This document shows, in pieces, positions 4,387 through 6,327 of a DNA stretch of 6,327 bases. Each line of letters starts with the position of its first letter. The first letter of the stretch is position 1. This stretch comes from an uncultured Lachnospiraceae bacterium (GTDB lineage Bacteria > Bacillota > Clostridia > Lachnospirales > Lachnospiraceae). Under the pieces are notes generated by a model. The model did no database searches and was not told where the DNA came from. It was given only the letters and a program-made list of their open reading frames with translations. The translations under genes were made by a program, and so were the position numbers. The DNA is taken from positions 1 to 6,327 of the forward strand of contig CANPZR010000149.1 of NCBI GenBank assembly GCA_947589175.1. The letters are read 5' to 3'.

Positions 4387-6327
4387 ATGGAAGATAATAT
4401 TTTTGACAAACCTGGATTTGACGCAATCAAGCCGGTGGATTTGAAAAAGACGATGGAGACGTCATATATTGACTATGCCATGTCCGTCATCGCGTCCCGC
4501 GCGCTGCCAGATGTGAGGGATGGCTTAAAGCCGGTGCAAAGGCGTATCCTGTATGCCATGATCGAGCTGAACAACGGACCGGACAAGCCTCATCGTAAGT
4601 GCGCGCGTATCGTCGGTGATACAATGGGTAAATATCACCCCCACGGCGACAGCTCGATTTACGGGGCGCTTGTCAATATGGCGCAGGAGTGGTCTACCCG
4701 TTATCCGTTAGTGGACGGCCACGGGAATTTCGGTTCCGTGGACGGCGACGGCGCGGCCGCCATGCGTTATACGGAGGCCAGACTCAGCAAAATTTCGATG
4801 GAAATGCTGTCGGATATCAACAAGGATACCGTGGATTTCATGCCGAACTTCGACGAGACGGAAAAAGAGCCGACCGTGCTGCCGTCCCGTTTTCCCAATC
4901 TTTTGGTAAATGGAACCTCCGGCATCGCCGTCGGCATGGCGACGAATATACCTCCCCACAACTTGAGAGAGGTTATCAATGGTGTGATAAAAATTATTGA
5001 TAATCAGGTCGAGGAGGACAGAGAGACCTCTCTGGAGGAGGTAATGGATATAGTCAAGGGACCGGACTTTCCGACCGGAGCCACGATTCTGGGGCGCCGG
5101 GGCATCGAGGAGGCGTACCGGACCGGCCACGGGAAAATCCGGGTGCGGGCGGTCACTGACATTGAATCTATGCCCAACGGGAAAAACCGAATTATCGTGA
5201 CAGAGCTTCCTTTTATGGTAAATAAGGCGCGCCTGATCGAGAAAATCGCGGAATTACATAAAGACAAGAGAATTGACGGCATCACGGAGCTGCGGGACGA
5301 GTCCAGCCGCGAGGGAATGAGAATCTGCATTGAGCTGCGCAAGGATGTAAACGCCAACGTAGTGCTGAATCAGCTCTACAAGCACACGCAGCTGCAGGAC
5401 ACCTTCGGGGTAAATATGCTGGCCCTTGTGAACAATGAGCCGGTGGTCATGAACCTCTTGCAGATGCTCCAGTATTATTTAAAGCATCAGGAGGACGTCG
5501 TTACCAGGCGCACCCGCTACGATCTGAACAAGGCGGAGGAGAGAGCCCATATTTTACAGGGACTGCTCATCGCCTTAGACAACATCGACGAGGTGATCAA
5601 AATTATTCGGGGTTCCGAGACAACGGCTCTGGCAAAGGAGGGCCTGATCGAGAGATTTGCTCTGGACGACGTGCAGGCACAGGCCATCGTGGACATGCGT
5701 CTGCGCGCGCTCACCGGATTGGAGCGCGAAAAGCTGGAAAATGAATACGCGGAGCTCCAGAAAAAAATCGAGGAGTACAAGGCGATTCTGGCGGACAGAA
5801 AGCTCCTTCTCGGCGTAATCAAAGAGGAAATCGGCCAGATTCGGGACAAGTACGGCGACGACCGCCGGACAAGCATCGGATTTGACGAATTTGATATTTC
5901 TATGGAAGACCTGATTCCTATGGAAAATACGGTGATTGCCATGACTCATCTGGGATATATCAAGCGGATGACCAGCGACAACTTCAAGAGCCAGCACCGG
6001 GGCGGCAAGGGAATTAAGGGGATGCAGACCATTGAGGAGGACTATATCGAGGACCTCTTTATGGCGACCACCCACCATTTTCTCATGTTCTTTACCAACA
6101 AGGGACGGGTGTACCGCATGAAGGCATACGAGATTCCGGAGGCGAGCCGCACCTCAAGGGGGACGGCGATTGTTAATCTGCTGCAGCTGATGCCTGAGGA
6201 AAAAATTTCCGCCGTCATTTCCCTCAAGGAATACGAGGAAAATCAGTACTTGTTTATGGCGACAAAGAGCGGAATTGTGAAGAAAACGCCTATTTCCGAG
6301 TACGCCAATATACGAAAGACCGGCCTC
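4387..6327 (+). CDS. gyrA: DNA gyrase subunit A (partial, 3' end outside window)
   Basis: The frame is open from ATG 4387 to the last base, giving 647 codons; a full GyrA is roughly 800-850 aa, so the last part of the C-terminal DNA-wrapping domain is missing. GyrA cuts and rejoins DNA in the A2B2 gyrase. Seen in order: the N-terminal TSYIDYAMSVI helix at 25-35, RALPDVRDGLKPVQRRIL at 38-55, the quinolone-determining region KYHPHGDSSIYG at 82-93, catalytic Tyr128 preceded by Arg127 in AAAMRYTEARL, the SGIAVGMATNIPPHN segment with the DNA-intercalating Ile180, the coiled-coil and C-gate region around residues 366-490 with LTGLE at 442-446, and the first beta-propeller blades from about residue 510. 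The GyrA box is QHRGGKG at 536-542, which marks gyrase rather than ParC. Ser89 (E. coli Ser83) is retained, but Gly93 replaces the acidic residue at the E. coli Asp87 position. Confidence 0.97.
   Translation, partial: MEDNIFDKPGFDAIKPVDLKKTMETSYIDYAMSVIASRALPDVRDGLKPVQRRILYAMIELNNGPDKPHRKCARIVGDTMGKYHPHGDSSIYGALVNMAQEWSTRYPLVDGHGNFGSVDGDGAAAMRYTEARLSKISMEMLSDINKDTVDFMPNFDETEKEPTVLPSRFPNLLVNGTSGIAVGMATNIPPHNLREVINGVIKIIDNQVEEDRETSLEEVMDIVKGPDFPTGATILGRRGIEEAYRTGHGKIRVRAVTDIESMPNGKNRIIVTELPFMVNKARLIEKIAELHKDKRIDGITELRDESSREGMRICIELRKDVNANVVLNQLYKHTQLQDTFGVNMLALVNNEPVVMNLLQMLQYYLKHQEDVVTRRTRYDLNKAEERAHILQGLLIALDNIDEVIKIIRGSETTALAKEGLIERFALDDVQAQAIVDMRLRALTGLEREKLENEYAELQKKIEEYKAILADRKLLLGVIKEEIGQIRDKYGDDRRTSIGFDEFDISMEDLIPMENTVIAMTHLGYIKRMTSDNFKSQHRGGKGIKGMQTIEEDYIEDLFMATTHHFLMFFTNKGRVYRMKAYEIPEASRTSRGTAIVNLLQLMPEEKISAVISLKEYEENQYLFMATKSGIVKKTPISEYANIRKTGL

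Noticed and set aside
5517..6078. Long minus-strand open frames opposite gyrA (also opposite gyrB at 3541-3972 and recF/gyrB at 2401-2859)
   Set aside because: They lie wholly antisense to strongly conserved genes, have low-complexity Ser/Arg/Leu-rich translations and no recognisable motifs; they follow from codon bias of the real genes.
2446..6327. Topoisomerase IV (parE/parC) instead of gyrase
   Set aside because: The GyrA box QHRGGKG is present, and the pair sits directly after recF at the origin-type locus, as gyrB-gyrA do in Bacillota.
1..6327. Mobile elements, CRISPR arrays, tRNA/rRNA genes, riboswitches or terminators
   Set aside because: The window is almost completely filled by five intact conserved genes with gaps of 15 bp or less; no repeats, inverted repeats or RNA structures were seen in the gaps.

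Overview
The window is a chromosomal housekeeping locus with the gene order dnaN – yaaA – recF – gyrB – gyrA, all on the + strand. This is the classic origin-proximal cluster of Bacillota, in which dnaA lies immediately upstream, here just beyond the left edge. Short Gram-positive-type GyrB (641 aa), a free-standing 70-aa YaaA S4 protein between dnaN and recF, strong AGGAGG-like ribosome binding sites and intermediate base composition all point to a member of Clostridia. Several sequence details (the DnaN C-terminal half, the GyrA stretch around the active site) suggest Lachnospiraceae or a close relative. That family-level placement is my inference from memory of such proteins, not a database match.

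Layout: positions 1-46 are the end of the dnaA-dnaN intergenic region. It holds a very AT-rich tract, the dnaN Shine-Dalgarno sequence, and a perfect DnaA-box consensus (TTATACACA) squeezed between that Shine-Dalgarno and the dnaN start. Then follow dnaN (sliding clamp, 47-1147), yaaA (1162-1374), recF (1371-2453), gyrB (2446-4371) and the first 647 codons of gyrA (4387 to the right edge, still open). Gaps are 14 bp (dnaN/yaaA) and 15 bp (gyrB/gyrA). yaaA/recF overlap by 4 bp (ATGA) and recF/gyrB by 8 bp. No terminator or obvious internal promoter was seen, so the five genes look like one co-transcribed, partly translationally coupled unit. There is no gene-free stretch above 50 bases.

How the genes work together: DnaN clamps the replicative polymerase to DNA, RecF loads recombination proteins at gaps and stalled forks, GyrB and GyrA together form DNA gyrase, which removes positive supercoils ahead of the fork, and YaaA is a small S4-type RNA-binding protein whose link to the others is mainly positional. 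All genes point away from the presumed origin at the left, as expected for leading-strand genes.

No new biological system was found, and I do not think one is present. The items worth a second look are residue-level: a sliding clamp whose partner-binding pocket departs from the usual residues at several positions, a GyrA with Gly at the acidic quinolone-contact position, a GyrB with Gln at the position of the aminocoumarin-contact Arg, and two perfect DnaA-box consensus sites (one intergenic, one inside gyrB).
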